Positions 35,355 to 48,800 of a stretch of 64,000 nt of DNA are shown piece by piece. Position numbers and translations under genes: made by a program. Where the stretch lies: contig JAZGTN010000073.1 of assembly GCA_037783415.1 (NCBI GenBank), positions 1,550,001 to 1,614,000 on the forward strand, written 5' to 3'. How positions within the stretch are numbered: position 1 is the first letter of the stretch; every line of letters begins with the position of its first letter. The DNA comes from Leptasterias polaris. Lineage: Eukaryota > Echinodermata > Asteroidea > Forcipulatida > Asteriidae. Below the pieces are notes generated by a model. That model saw nothing but the letters and a program-made list of their open reading frames with translations, ran no database searches and was not told the origin of the DNA.

Positions 35355-35619
35355 GGCTTAGTGAGTATGGTGAAGAAAGCCTGAAGGTGATGTTCCCTTA
35401 GACGGTAATTACTAATTGGACAAGAAAACAAACATCAACAGTATTAAGAGGTGATAAACCAAAATGCACCGCCTTCATCGCTCGCACGGAAACATCTATT
35501 TTAAAAAAGGTTAATAGGTAGGTTGGAAGACTATTCGTCAGCCATGATGTCAACATCAAGGTTAATGGGCCTTGAACTGCATAAAGAGATCTGAATATAG
35601 GCCTATAGGGCAGGAGTTT

Positions 35620-35830
35620 CCCTGGAGCCCTTTCCACACCTCGGCTTTAGGCTTCGGCTTCGGCTCCGGGCTCAGTTTGATGTTGAAAACACTCTGCAAA
35701 ATGTACACTGCCTCAAACTTGATGAAGGAGCTCAAGCAAGACCCGGAACCCAACCCAAGCCGAGGTTTGGAAAATGCTTTAGGTGCTGAGCTGTTTGGGG
35801 TACCACATTTGCATCTGCTCGACGGCTCCA
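35620..35830. repeat. Inverted repeat rich in GGCTTCGGCTTCGGCTCC
   Basis: 'CACCTCGGCTTTAGGC' and 'GCCGAGGTTTGG' arms with GAGCCC/GGGCTC motifs. Upstream of protease B; present in all units. Similar words at 5700-5830 and 24770-24830 suggest a family. Confidence 0.5.
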
Positions 35831-35852
35831 CAGAGCCTTGAAATTGGAGCCA

Positions 35853-36100
35853 TGGCCCAATTTCATGGCTCTGCTTACCATCAAATTCTGTGCTTGCAAT
35901 CACCATTCTCCGCTTACTGAGCAAGCGCCGAATTTCTGCGCTAACTGTGTAAGCGTAGAATGCCTAGTACTGTGCACTACGCAAGCTCACAAGCAAAAAT
36001 TCCCTGCTAACCAGTGAAATACGCTTGACGTAAGCGGGGAATTCCATGCTTCCGTAAGCGCCGATTGTTTGCTTACGGTAAGCAGAGCCATGAAATTGGT
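35853..36100. mobile_element. 250-bp AAGCG-rich MITE (all units)
   Basis: GCCCAATTTCATGGCTCTGC and GCAGAGCCATGAAATTGG ends; same family as 16428-16680. Lies 500 bp upstream of protease B; copies at 44572-44819 and 53315-53562. Confidence 0.75.
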
Positions 36101-37180
36101 CTATAACCCTGTGAGACTTGCTGTTTGAAATAATTAGGGAATACAAACCTTAGTCAGAGTATACGATGTAGCTATAGGTTTGAGCAATGTAACTCCGACA
36201 TGCAGTGTGAAGAATACAATCTGGTCAAAGTGTGGTCATCGCAGTTGGGATGAGAAGAGATTCTGTCTTATTATAGTGTACCGAGTCCAAAAGTTCAGGT
36301 AACCGCAGCTAAATTGGCAGCTGAAACGAGTGCCATTGGCCAACCAGAACAAGAGATAAACTTGAAAGATAAAGTCCAATGTTTAATTGATAATCGATAG
36401 AAAACAAATAGGGGTCCTATCTGAAAGTAGTTTCATCCTGAAAGTTCGCTGATAATAAAGTTCACACCGATTCCGATTCCACTGATTATATCCCGTCTGA
36501 AAGTCATTGAAATAGCAGAAAAAGTAGAAAACAATAATTACCGCTCGTTATTTTGATTGCTGCAATCGACATAGCAGCCTGACGCGAACGTGCAACCCCC
36601 CCCCCCCCGAATGAACTTGGGCTACAGTAATGGTGCAGCGAAACTCATATAACCATTATTTCTTCGTTCTTTGGATGGGACGTAAAGCCGCAGTTAAAAT
36701 AACTCGGCTATATTTTGTTTAGCTGAGAGAAGGGGTTTACACTGCATGGCAGTGGCTGCTGAAGGTGCTAGGGACACCTTGTATAAACCCCAATAAGATA
36801 TACCATATGGGTCTCATATTCAAAAACTGCAAAAAGCTGCCTTACAAATAATAATAACTAGTAATGTGATGGACAAACACCAAGCTGTTTCCGTTTATAC
36901 CTGGTGACGTAATAACCAAAGTTGCTTCTCTGACGCGTGAATTAGTATTAAATATACATATTATTGCGGTACACCATAATAACGGCGGTATGAAAACGTA
37001 AAAACAACAACACCATAGCAATACGGAATAGTAGAATGCGTTCATTATAGTTTGCGAAAGTTTACCTGGCATTATGGGTATTGTGCTGAGCACCTGACGT
37101 TCTTACGAGAAAAAAATACCCAACTGAACATTTTCCACTGTGTTAACCTCATACCTTTTCATCCGAGGGCCTGGTCTTAC

Positions 37181-37223
37181 CTAAAGCCAACGAGAGGCTG
37201 GCGAGAAACACTGCGACTCTCAT
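37181..37223 (-). pseudogene. Orphan first exon of protease A, in unit 2
   Basis: Exact copy of exon 28469-28511 (ATG, signal peptide MRVAVFLASLSLAL, donor TTTAG|GTAAG) with its upstream DNA. The rest of gene A is absent here. The next protease exon leftward is exon 1 of gene B in unit 1 and then its exon 2, which accepts the same phase 1. It could act as an alternative first exon for protease B copy 1, or be inert. Confidence 0.8.
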
Positions 37224-40057
37224 GGTAGTTTGATGCGAGGAAACGCGTCGGCTGCCCCGTGTAGATTTTCAAACGATGACTAAGAAAACATCATAAAATT
37301 TCAGCTTTTAAAGCCCTGTATTCTTATCACCTCACACGGAGAGAAATATTGAGATATCGTAAGTGTTTCGAACAGCTGGATTGATTGCTATTGCCTGATT
37401 ATGAAACTATTAATAACACTTTATATCGCGTATCATTAAGACAACACACTTCAGTTTGGCTAATTTTATTCAATTTGTATCAGTTATCAATTGTTTGTTC
37501 CTCTAAACAAACTAATAAAAAGATGATTTTCCTATAGAACTATTGAAAGTGGGGTCTTCGAACTTTATCACAAACTTGACTTACTTGACTTAAAGGTACG
37601 GGTCATAGATTGGTTAACAGGCCAAAATTTAATGACCAAAACATTAATTTGACGTGGTGAGAAGCACTGCAGCTGTTGATAGTATAAACCATTTTGAGAA
37701 AGAATTCCCTTCGAAGTAACTTGGTTTGGATATTTCTTTCTTCTTAAAAACGATTGAATCTGACAAACGATTCGTGCAAGAACCGTTTTTAAAATTCTTA
37801 GGGTTGGTGTCCGTGAATGCTGCGGCCAGAGATACGGTTGGTACCCGTTGTCACCTCGATGTATGGATGCGACGTTCTTGTATTTAAAGGTGCTGTATAC
37901 GTTTGGTAATTGGAGTCATACTGATTGTGTAAATGTAGGTATATACATTAAAACTAACCTGTGAAAATTTCACTTCAAAAGGTGGTTGCGTTTTTGAGAT
38001 ATCACCGAAAAACCGAAGCGATTATTCCCTATAGGAATACACAATCTGAGAAGCGTTACGGCCGTAACGCTTCTCAGATTCAAATTTTTGGGGATAAAAA
38101 GTGATATATTTTTCCATAACCGCAGTACTTCGAAGTTGAAAGTTTCTCAAAATTCATTATACTACCCAAAGCTGCTGTACTTCTTACCAAGTAAGTTTTT
38201 ATTGCCATTAATTTTCAGAGTCATTATCAAACGTATAGTTACAGACCCTTTAATACCGTGACCGTTTTTCTTCTTCTTCTGTTCTCAGTACGCATGCACT
38301 GTATTCAGCTGAAACAATCACATGTGACTTTAAGTGTATCTTCCTCTATAATTTTCACTATAAAACAGCATAACGTTGACAAAAAACCAATTGACCCTCT
38401 ATAGAAACTGGACATCAAAGTTGCTAATCAAAGGTGTGTCCGTACAAATCATGAGTGAATTCGTGTGTGGCTATGACCATAAGCTGCAAACATAATGGTT
38501 ATGACTTTCGACGGTCTGGCTATGGCTACTTGCGAAGCCACAATTCGGACACATCGTTATACTTCCGGGTCAGAACTGACCAGGGCCAAATTTCATAGAG
38601 CTGCTTATGCACAAAAAGTAGCTAAGCACAACAACATTTCGCTTATCAGAATAAGGTTACCAGCCAAACTACCATGTCACATGTACAATTGTTGTCTGGT
38701 ATCCTGCTCATTTCTGCTTAGCAGACAATTGTGAAGCAATATTTTCTGCCTAAGCAGCTCTATGAAATTGGGCCCAGGATTCCAGATGCCGGTCCTTTGA
38801 CGACTCGGATTTTGCGTCAGTTTGACACAGTTTTGGGTAATTTTCAGATTTCGAGCCTCATCTGACTTAGACTTGTTGACAAGTCGTTAAGTGCGCGGTG
38901 AGAAAGCGGTGACAAATAATCACATGATGTTGTACATGTCCTCTGGTTAGGTGGGTGGGTGGGGTGGGGGTGTTGTTTGGGTGGGGGGGGGGGGGGGGGG
39001 GGTGCAGTCGCTTGCTATCTAGCTTAATGCTCAAAATACATGCCACGGAAATTAACGGCACCACCTGATACAATAAACAGATAACTGGAATGGTTCCATT
39101 TTATAAGAGGTTTGGATGTGTGTGGGCTGTTTTTACATTGATGCTAAGACAGAAAATGTTGTACGCTTGGGAGGAGTACATTTCGCGAGTTTTTCCCCAG
39201 CCCACAAAAATCCCACAACCCTGGGAACTGAGCCCTTATGTGGAATGGTCCAGTCTGGGATATCAATGACGTTCAACTCACTCAGGGCATTACAACTGGG
39301 ATAAACAATGAAATACATAATTTGTGAGGCCTGAAGGAAGACATGGGGCTCAGCAGCACTGGATTTTTGCAGATACATTCTCTTATTATCTGATTTCATA
39401 TTCTAAACTTTACCGTCTCACATCACAAGATATTGAATATTGCAAACTTTACTAGGTTTGAAGTTAAATTGTTTGACTGTCCGTAAAGCATTTCGTCAAT
39501 ACCGCTCTGGTAAGCGATACTTTCTACACTATATAGACCAATCAATTTTGGATCAAAATGTGTATGTTCTCTAAGGGCTCGATGTCACAAACAGCTTAGA
39601 TTCATCTTAAAATGAGTTGCCAGTGTCACCAAAGAGTGGTTTCTATTGTGTTTGTCTTGTGACATCACACTTTGCTTACCAATTAAGATTTATACACTCT
39701 TTTTAAAGAAATCTTATAGTTCTTTTGGATGAATCCTGGTGTACTCTTTATTTATTATCAGGAGGTCCCAGAAAGATAATGTACGATTTTATGGAGACTA
39801 CCTGTACCATTTTTATCTACTTTTGACTTAGAAGAAAAGGAGCCCATCTCAATTTTGATTTGTGTCAATAATGCTAAAAAGCACAACACTTGTCATGTGA
39901 TCGGTGTATGATAGAGTACCTCAAGTGTGTATTGTTTGATAGGAAATGACGTTACGTAGTTCACAGCTAGGGTCAGTAGTATTTAAAAATGTCACATGCG
40001 TCTGTTAAGATTGGACATGGAGTTCCAAGGTGACTTGAACCAAACGACGTGAGAACC

Positions 40058-43000
40058 CTAAGAGCAGGTGACGTCACCTGCTGTCTTTGTATCTATCCAA
40101 TCACAGAAGACAGACACACGTGTATAGACACCTGAAAACTTCGGATCTGCACAGCCGTATCCCCAGCTCACAGTGCCTTGAAGTGTCACTCCATCCACGT
40201 GTGCATTTTCGTCGTAATCGCTCACAATTGGGCCGCCACTATCATACTATGGAAATAAAAACAAACAAAACTGAGCATACTGTTATGAATGGTTCACCTT
40301 TCTGATACGTCACCACAAGAAAACCTGTCTGACGTCGTTATCACATGATAAATCGTGATTGTGTTATTTTGGGAAGTCAACTTCCCCGTGTGTATATTCG
40401 GCAGTGTGCATTTTAGGCGACAGTTAACCAAGCATGCACTGTTTAATATCTGTACATATAAAATACCACATCGAAAACTTAAGGTAGCAGGCAAAGATGC
40501 ATGTTACCTCAATTTTCAGTCACAGAAGGGATGTGACACGACGTTATTTTGGCTGTTAACCTTATTCTGGTAGGCATGATTTTGATATGCTTTAGTTACT
40601 TTTTTTGCTTAAGCAGTTCTATCTATGGACCCGGATTCAATGAGGCAGTGTAAAATACCACTAGAACTGTCTTGGCAAGTCTCGCAAATTTGATCATTTT
40701 TGAACATTGGGTTTTCAGGTATTGCTTTATTGTGAAGGAAACAAAATCGCGCACTTTAACGTTCGAGTACGCCCGAGACCTTAGTCTAGTTACTTTTCGG
40801 ATACAGTCTAGTTACTTTTCGGATACAGTCAAGTTACTTTTTGGGTACAGTCTAGTTACTTTTTGGATACAGTCTAGTTACTTTTTGGATACAGTCTAGT
40901 TACTTTTTTGATACAGTCTATAGTTACTTTTTGGATACAGTCTAGTTACTTTTCGGATACAGTCTAGTTACTTTTTGGATATAGTCTAGTTACTTTTTGG
41001 ATACAGTTCTAGTTACTTTTTGGATACAGTTCTAGTTACTTTTTGGATACAGTCTAGTTACTTGTTGGTTACAGTCTAGTTACTTTTCGGATACAGTCTA
41101 GTTACTTTTTGGATATAGTCTAGTTACTTTTTGGATACAGTCTAGTCACTTTTTTGATACAGTCTAGTTACTTGTTGGTTACAGTCTAGTTACTTTTTGG
41201 ATACAGTCTAGTTACTTTTTGGATACAGTTTAGTTACTTTTTGGGATACACATTACCTGGCAGGCATCTTTGCCGGTATCTGAAGCACAGAACATGTTGT
41301 CTGTGATATCATTAATACCCAAGTAGTCATTATTGCACGTGTTTCTGCTAACACCATTCACGACGACCTGACGAAGTTCCTTAGTCCTATCTCCACCGTC
41401 TGCGGTAAAACATGTAATTAATTCATTGCCCGTCTCATGCAATTACACTCAGAAGTACAGGCCAGTGGCGTCAGCCGAGAGGAACATGGGCAGGGGAGGG
41501 AACCCTTGATCCTTTACCTCTCTTGTCCCGACACAAAATAATCCAGAAAAGGCAGAGAAAACAGCTTTAAAATCACAATGAGTTCGATACATCAAACCCT
41601 TCCCATTTTCTCCTCTTTCTAAAGATTGATTGTCATGCTCATTTAAGACCATATCACATCTACAGTCAGACCTACGCATCTTTAAAGGCACTGAGCACGT
41701 TTGGTAATTGTCAAAGACAAGTATTCTCACTTGGTGTATCCCAACATATGCATAAAATAACAAGCCTGTGAAAATTTGGATTCAATTGGTCATTGAAGTT
41801 GCAAGAAAATGATAGGAATAAAGGTCTTCTGGCCAGAAGTCTTTTATTATTTTAGTGAGAAATTACCTCTTTCTCAAAAACTACGTTACTTGTGGTTTCT
41901 CACAATGTTTTATACTATCAACAGCTCTCCGTTGCTCGTTAATAAGTAAGTTTTTATGCTAATATATATTTTGAGTAATTACCAAACGTGTACAGTGCCG
42001 TTAAACCTACCTTTCAGTCTACCCCAGCCACTGACCAACAGACTGGTTCCCACCGCAACATCGCTGTTAGCAGTTGTGATTGGAATAGTCTGGATTCTGC
42101 TTGAAAGTACCGCAGGCGCATCCAGGTGGACCAGAGCGATATCAAAGTCGTAAGTCTTGATATCAAACGAGGCGTGTTTAACCCACGTGCCTTTGATAAT
42201 AGTAGCGCCCTCTAACATCGTGTCTCTCAAGTCTTGGAACCCAACACCAACCCAGACGGCGTCCTGACTGTCATCATCCGTAAGTTTGAAATGAAAGACA
42301 AAACACAAACAGATACTTATAACTTCGAGGCCCGCAGATGAAGACAGGGCACCAGTCTATGTCATTAGCTGAGAGTTGTGCACTTGTCCATTTTTGTTGG
42401 AGAAAAAGTGCACAACTCTAAGCTATAGACTGGTGCCCTGTCTTCATATGCGAGCCTCGAAGTGTGACGTCAGAATGTTCAGGCTACCAGTGTCAGGTCT
42501 TCATTGACATCTGAGGGCACTGTGTAGGCTTCCTTGTGACGTCAAAATTAAAGGGGTCGTCTATTAGAAGCATGCTTTCATATCATTATTCAAAATGGGG
42601 AAACCAATATTGTTTTGCTCGCAATAAACTTACACTCGGGATAACTTCATTAATTGTTTAGGCCTGCTAGGGCTACAAAGCAACGGACAAGTAATTTGAG
42701 AATTAAAGGGGCAAATTGACTTAAAATCTCTCATAATGTGCTGTTTATGCTGAGTCGTTCATTCACTAAAACATAAAGTGTGCTGTAATTAGTGAGAAGT
42801 TATAATAATTAACCCCATAAATTTGCCTCTGGAAATGGCAGCGGGACATACGGTCCGCCATTTTGTGGAGTGACAAATTTGGTTCTACAAAATAGCGGAA
42901 CGTGTTATGTCATGGCATTATACAAAACCTCACAATTTAAAGAGTTATTTATATGAATCATTATATTCCACTTAATAATATCTTCTAACCATAACTCATT

Positions 43001-44073
43001 TATTACAAATGCTTTTCTAGGCCAAAGCGCCCGATCCAAGCCATTTAAGTTCAATATCAACTTACACTGCACAGTGGCATCCTGTTACTACCCATTCTGG
43101 GTGCACGAGTGTGCCTCCACAAACTTGATCTTCCCCATCATTACTCTGGAGAATTGATACCATATATGGACGGCTGTCCGCCGGGGATTCATCGCCCCCA
43201 ACGATCAGACTCCGAGAGATGCGATGGCCGGGTACAAACACTAAAAGAAAACATACCCATATTGATGTAAGTATTCACAATTTGTAACCCCAAATCGCAA
43301 ATCTAGTACGTGTTTGTTTGCGACTAGGGACTCGAATCGTAATATATAACATGCATATTTTCGACACGGCCGAAATTAGGAATATTTACGTGAATAAATT
43401 ATTTGCGACTTTGGGGCACAACTCGATACGTAGATACAAAGTTATGAGCTGAATGCTCCTCTCGTGTAAATAGAGACAAACTGTCCTGCTGGGAGAAAAA
43501 TTTATCCAGGATTGGGTTGGCTCTAATTTTTCAGTTCCAATCATCTTTAATACTGAACGCGTGTTTTTAAAAAAATGGTAGGACTATGCACTCTTTAGTG
43601 CACATGCACTGCACTGCAAAAACTGGGTTGTTAAATTGTATCTATTATTAGTGTACCTAATAACCCCCGACACAGCGTTATCCCAAATCGTTGATGAAAT
43701 TAACACCGAGTTAGATACAGATCAGAAGAACCATTTTAAAAGACATCAACGTTTTTGAAGTGTATGACTTTATGCAAGTTTAATAGCAGTAACAATGTAG
43801 CACACTAATCTGAGATGATCTGGGCTCAATTTCCTAGAGCTGCTTAAGCACAAAAAGTAGCTAAGCACCAACAAAATTTCGCTTTGTTACCAGAAAAAAG
43901 TTACCAGCCAAACTACAATGTCTTATGTACAATTTGTGACTGGTATCCTGCTCATTTCTGCTTAGCAGACAATTGTTAAGCAAAGTTTTCTGCTTAAGCA
44001 GCTCTATGAAATTGGGCCATGGCTTACCTGCGGCCATAGACACGCAGCAAAGAAATAACACAAAAATCCTCAT
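40058..44073 (-). CDS. Trypsin-like serine protease B, copy 2
   Basis: Exons 44028-44073, 43066-43240, 42011-42267, 41257-41399, 40058-40246. No coding difference from copy 1 was seen, so the 269-codon product has the same signal peptide, triad, Tyr193 and Cys56. Its flanks and introns are also unchanged, which means very recent duplication, gene conversion or an assembly repeat. Confidence 0.88.
40782..41250 (+). repeat. 22-bp minisatellite, unit 2
   Basis: Same array and variant order as 32063-32531, including the single CTAGTCAC unit. No change in copy number, which is notable for a minisatellite. Confidence 0.95.
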
Positions 44074-45926
44074 GGCTTAGTGAGTATGGTGAAGAAAGCC
44101 TGAAGGTGATGTTCCCTTAGACGGTAATTACTAATTGGACAAGAAAACAAACATCAACAGTATTAAGAGGTGATAAACCAAAATGCACCGCCTTCATCGC
44201 TCGCACGGAAACATCTATTTTAAAAAAGGTTAATAGGTAGGTTGGAAGACTATTCGTCAGCCATGATGTCAACATCAAGGTTAATGGGCCTTGAACTGCA
44301 TAAAGAGATCTGAATATAGGCCTATAGGGCAGGAGTTTCCCTGGAGCCCTTTCCACACCTCGGCTTTAGGCTTCGGCTTCGGCTCCGGGCTCAGTTTGAT
44401 GTTGAAAACACTCTGCAAAATGTACACTGCCTCAAACTTGATGAAGGAGCTCAAGCAAGACCCGGAACCCAACCCAAGCCGAGGTTTGGAAAATGCTTTA
44501 GGTGCTGAGCTGTTTGGGGTACCACATTTGCATCTGCTCGACGGCTCCACAGAGCCTTGAAATTGGAGCCATGGCCCAATTTCATGGCTCTGCTTACCAT
44601 CAAATTCTGTGCTTGCAATCACCATTCTCCGCTTACTGAGCAAGCGCCGAATTTCTGCGCTAACTGTGTAAGCGTAGAATGCCTAGTACTGTGCACTACG
44701 CAAGCTCACAAGCAAAAATTCCCTGCTAACCAGTGAAATACGCTTGACGTAAGCGGGGAATTCCATGCTTCCGTAAGCGCCGATTGTTTGCTTACGGTAA
44801 GCAGAGCCATGAAATTGGTCTATAACCCTGTGAGACTTGCTGTTTGAAATAATTAGGGAATACAAACCTTAGTCAGAGTATACGATGTAGCTATAGGTTT
44901 GAGCAATGTAACTCCGACATGCAGTGTGAAGAATACAATCTGGTCAAAGTGTGGTCATCGCAGTTGGGATGAGAAGAGATTCTGTCTTATTATAGTGTAC
45001 CGAGTCCAAAAGTTCAGGTAACCGCAGCTAAATTGGCAGCTGAAACGAGTGCCATTGGCCAACCAGAACAAGAGATAAACTTGAAAGATAAAGTCCAATG
45101 TTTAATTGATAATCGATAGAAAACAAATAGGGGTCCTATCTGAAAGTAGTTTCATCCTGAAAGTTCGCTGATAATAAAGTTCACACCGATTCCGATTCCA
45201 CTGATTATATCCCGTCTGAAAGTCATTGAAATAGCAGAAAAAGTAGAAAACAATAATTACCGCTCGTTATTTTGATTGCTGCAATCGACATAGCAGCCTG
45301 ACGCGAACGTGCAACCCCCCCCCCCCGAGAGATTGGCCTGGTCGGGCTTTACAAAAATGAACTTGGGCTACAGTAATGGTGCAGCGAAACTCATATAACC
45401 ATTATTTCTTCGTTCTTTGGATGGGACGTAAAGCCGCAGTTAAAATAACTCGGCTATATTTTGTTTAGCTGAGAGAAGGGGTTTACACTGCATGGCAGTG
45501 GCTGCTGAAGGTGCTAGGGACACCTTGTATAAACCCCAATAAGATATACCATATGGGTCTCATATTCAAAAACTGCAAAAAGCTGCCTTACAAATAATAA
45601 TAACTAGTAATGTGATGGACAAACACCAAGCTGTTTCCGTTTATACCTGGTGACGTAATAACCAAAGTTGCTTCTCTGACGCGTGAATTAGTATTAAATA
45701 TACATATTATTGCGGTACACCATAATAACGGCGGTATGAAAACGTAAAAACAACAACACCATAGCAATACGGAATAGTAGAATGCGTTCATTATAGTTTG
45801 CGAAAGTTTACCTGGCATTATGGGTATTGTGCTGAGCACCTGACGTTCTTACGAGAAAAAAATACCCAACTGAACATTTTCCACTGTGTTAACCTCATAC
45901 CTTTTCATCCGAGGGCCTGGTCTTAC

Positions 45927-45969
45927 CTAAAGCCAACGAGAGGCTGGCGAGAAACACTGCGACTCTCAT
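45927..45969 (-). pseudogene. Orphan first exon of protease A, in unit 3
   Basis: Second exact copy of exon 28469-28511. It stands upstream of protease B copy 2 in the same orientation, with an intact donor of compatible phase. Confidence 0.8.
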
Positions 45970-48800
45970 GGTAGTTTGATGCGAGGAAACGCGTCGGCTG
46001 CCCCGTGTAGATTTTCAAACGATGACTAAGAAAACATCATAAAATTTCAGCTTTTAAAGCCCTGTATTCTTATCACCTCACACGGAGAGAAATATTGAGA
46101 TATCGTAAGTGTTTCGAACAGCTGGATTGATTGCTATTGCCTGATTATGAAACTATTAATAACACTTTATATCGCGTATCATTAAGACAACACACTTCAG
46201 TTTGGCTAATTTTATTCAATTTGTATCAGTTATCAATTGTTTGTTCCTCTAAACAAACTAATAAAAAGATGATTTTCCTATAGAACTATTGAAAGTGGGG
46301 TCTTCGAACTTTATCACAAACTTGACTTACTTGACTTAAAGGTACGGGTCATAGATTGGTTAACAGGCCAAAATTTAATGACCAAAACATTAATTTGACG
46401 TGGTGAGAAGCACTGCAGCTGTTGATAGTATAAACCATTTTGAGAAAGAATTCCCTTCGAAGTAACTTGGTTTGGATATTTCTTTCTTCTTAAAAACGAT
46501 TGAATCTGACAAACGATTCGTGCAAGAACCGTTTTTAAAATTCTTAGGGTTGGTGTCCGTGAATGCTGCGGCCAGAGATACGGTTGGTACCCGTTGTCAC
46601 CTCGATGTATGGATGCGACGTTCTTGTATTTAAAGGTGCTGTATACGTTTGGTAATTGGAGTCATACTGATTGTGTAAATGTAGGTATATACATTAAAAC
46701 TAACCTGTGAAAATTTCACTTCAAAAGGTGGTTGCGTTTTTGAGATATCACCGAAAAACCGAAGCGATTATTCCCTATAGGAATACACAATCTGAGAAGC
46801 GTTACGGCCGTAACGCTTCTCAGATTCAAATTTTTGGGGATAAAAAGTGATATATTTTTCCATAACCGCAGTACTTCGAAGTTGAAAGTTTCTCAAAATT
46901 CATTATACTACCCAAAGCTGCTGTACTTCTTACCAAGTAAGTTTTTATTGCCATTAATTTTCAGAGTCATTATCAAACGTATAGTTACAGACCCTTTAAT
47001 ACCGTGACCGTTTTTCTTCTTCTTCTGTTCTCAGTACGCATGCACTGTATTCAGCTGAAACAATCACATGTGACTTTAAGTGTATCTTCCTCTATAATTT
47101 TCACTATAAAACAGCATAACGTTGACAAAAAACCAATTGACCCTCTATAGAAACTGGACATCAAAGTTGCTAATCAAAGGTGTGTCCGTACAAATCATGA
47201 GTGAATTCGTGTGTGGCTATGACCATAAGCTGCAAACATAATGGTTATGACTTTCGACGGTCTGGCTATGGCTACTTGCGAAGCCACAATTCGGACACAT
47301 CGTTATACTTCCGGGTCAGAACTGACCAGGGCCAAATTTCATAGAGCTGCTTATGCACAAAAAGTAGCTAAGCACAACAACATTTCGCTTATCAGAATAA
47401 GGTTACCAGCCAAACTACCATGTCACATGTACAATTGTTGTCTGGTATCCTGCTCATTTCTGCTTAGCAGACAATTGTGAAGCAATATTTTCTGCCTAAG
47501 CAGCTCTATGAAATTGGGCCCAGGATTCCAGATGCCGGTCCTTTGACGACTCGGATTTTGCGTCAGTTTGACACAGTTTTGGGTAATTTTCAGATTTCGA
47601 GCCTCATCTGACTTAGACTTGTTGACAAGTCGTTAAGTGCGCGGTGAGAAAGCGGTGACAAATAATCACATGATGTTGTACATGTCCTCTGGTTAGGTGG
47701 GTGGGTGGGGTGGGGGTGTTGTTTGGGTGGGGGGGGGGGGGGGGGTGCAGTCGCTTGCTATCTAGCTTAATGCTCAAAATACATGCCACGGAAATTAACG
47801 GCACCACCTGATACAATAAACAGATAACTGGAATGGTTCCATTTTATAAGAGGTTTGGATGTGTGTGGGCTGTTTTTACATTGATGCTAAGACAGAAAAT
47901 GTTGTACGCTTGGGAGGAGTACATTTCGCGAGTTTTTCCCCAGCCCACAAAAATCCCACAACCCTGGGAACTGAGCCCTTATGTGGAATGGTCCAGTCTG
48001 GGATATCAATGACGTTCAACTCACTCAGGGCATTACAACTGGGATAAACAATGAAATACATAATTTGTGAGGCCTGAAGGAAGACATGGGGCTCAGCAGC
48101 ACTGGATTTTTGCAGATACATTCTCTTATTATCTGATTTCATATTCTAAACTTTACCGTCTCACATCACAAGATATTGAATATTGCAAACTTTACTAGGT
48201 TTGAAGTTAAATTGTTTGACTGTCCGTAAAGCATTTCGTCAATACCGCTCTGGTAAGCGATACTTTCTACACTATATAGACCAATCAATTTTGGATCAAA
48301 ATGTGTATGTTCTCTAAGGGCTCGATGTCACAAACAGCTTAGATTCATCTTAAAATGAGTTGCCAGTGTCACCAAAGAGTGGTTTCTATTGTGTTTGTCT
48401 TGTGACATCACACTTTGCTTACCAATTAAGATTTATACACTCTTTTTAAAGAAATCTTATAGTTCTTTTGGATGAATCCTGGTGTACTCTTTATTTATTA
48501 TCAGGAGGTCCCAGAAAGATAATGTACGATTTTATGGAGACTACCTGTACCATTTTTATCTACTTTTGACTTAGAAGAAAAGGAGCCCATCTCAATTTTG
48601 ATTTGTGTCAATAATGCTAAAAAGCACAACACTTGTCATGTGATCGGTGTATGATAGAGTACCTCAAGTGTGTATTGTTTGATAGGAAATGACGTTACGT
48701 AGTTCACAGCTAGGGTCAGTAGTATTTAAAAATGTCACATGCGTCTGTTAAGATTGGACATGGAGTTCCAAGGTGACTTGAACCAAACGACGTGAGAACC

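Larger units (their letters stand above)
36610..45326 (+). repeat. Tandem unit 2 of 3 (8.7 kb)
   Basis: Starts directly after the C-run at 'AATGAACTTGGGC'. Matches unit 1 base for base wherever compared except for homopolymers: the G-run (38989-39002 region) is 20 long and the closing C-run is 12. Offset from unit 1 is 8712 before and 8719 after the G-run. Confidence 0.95.

Noticed and set aside
35562..35924. 120-codon open frame upstream of each protease B
   Set aside because: It translates an inverted repeat and part of a MITE; no family similarity, no splice context.
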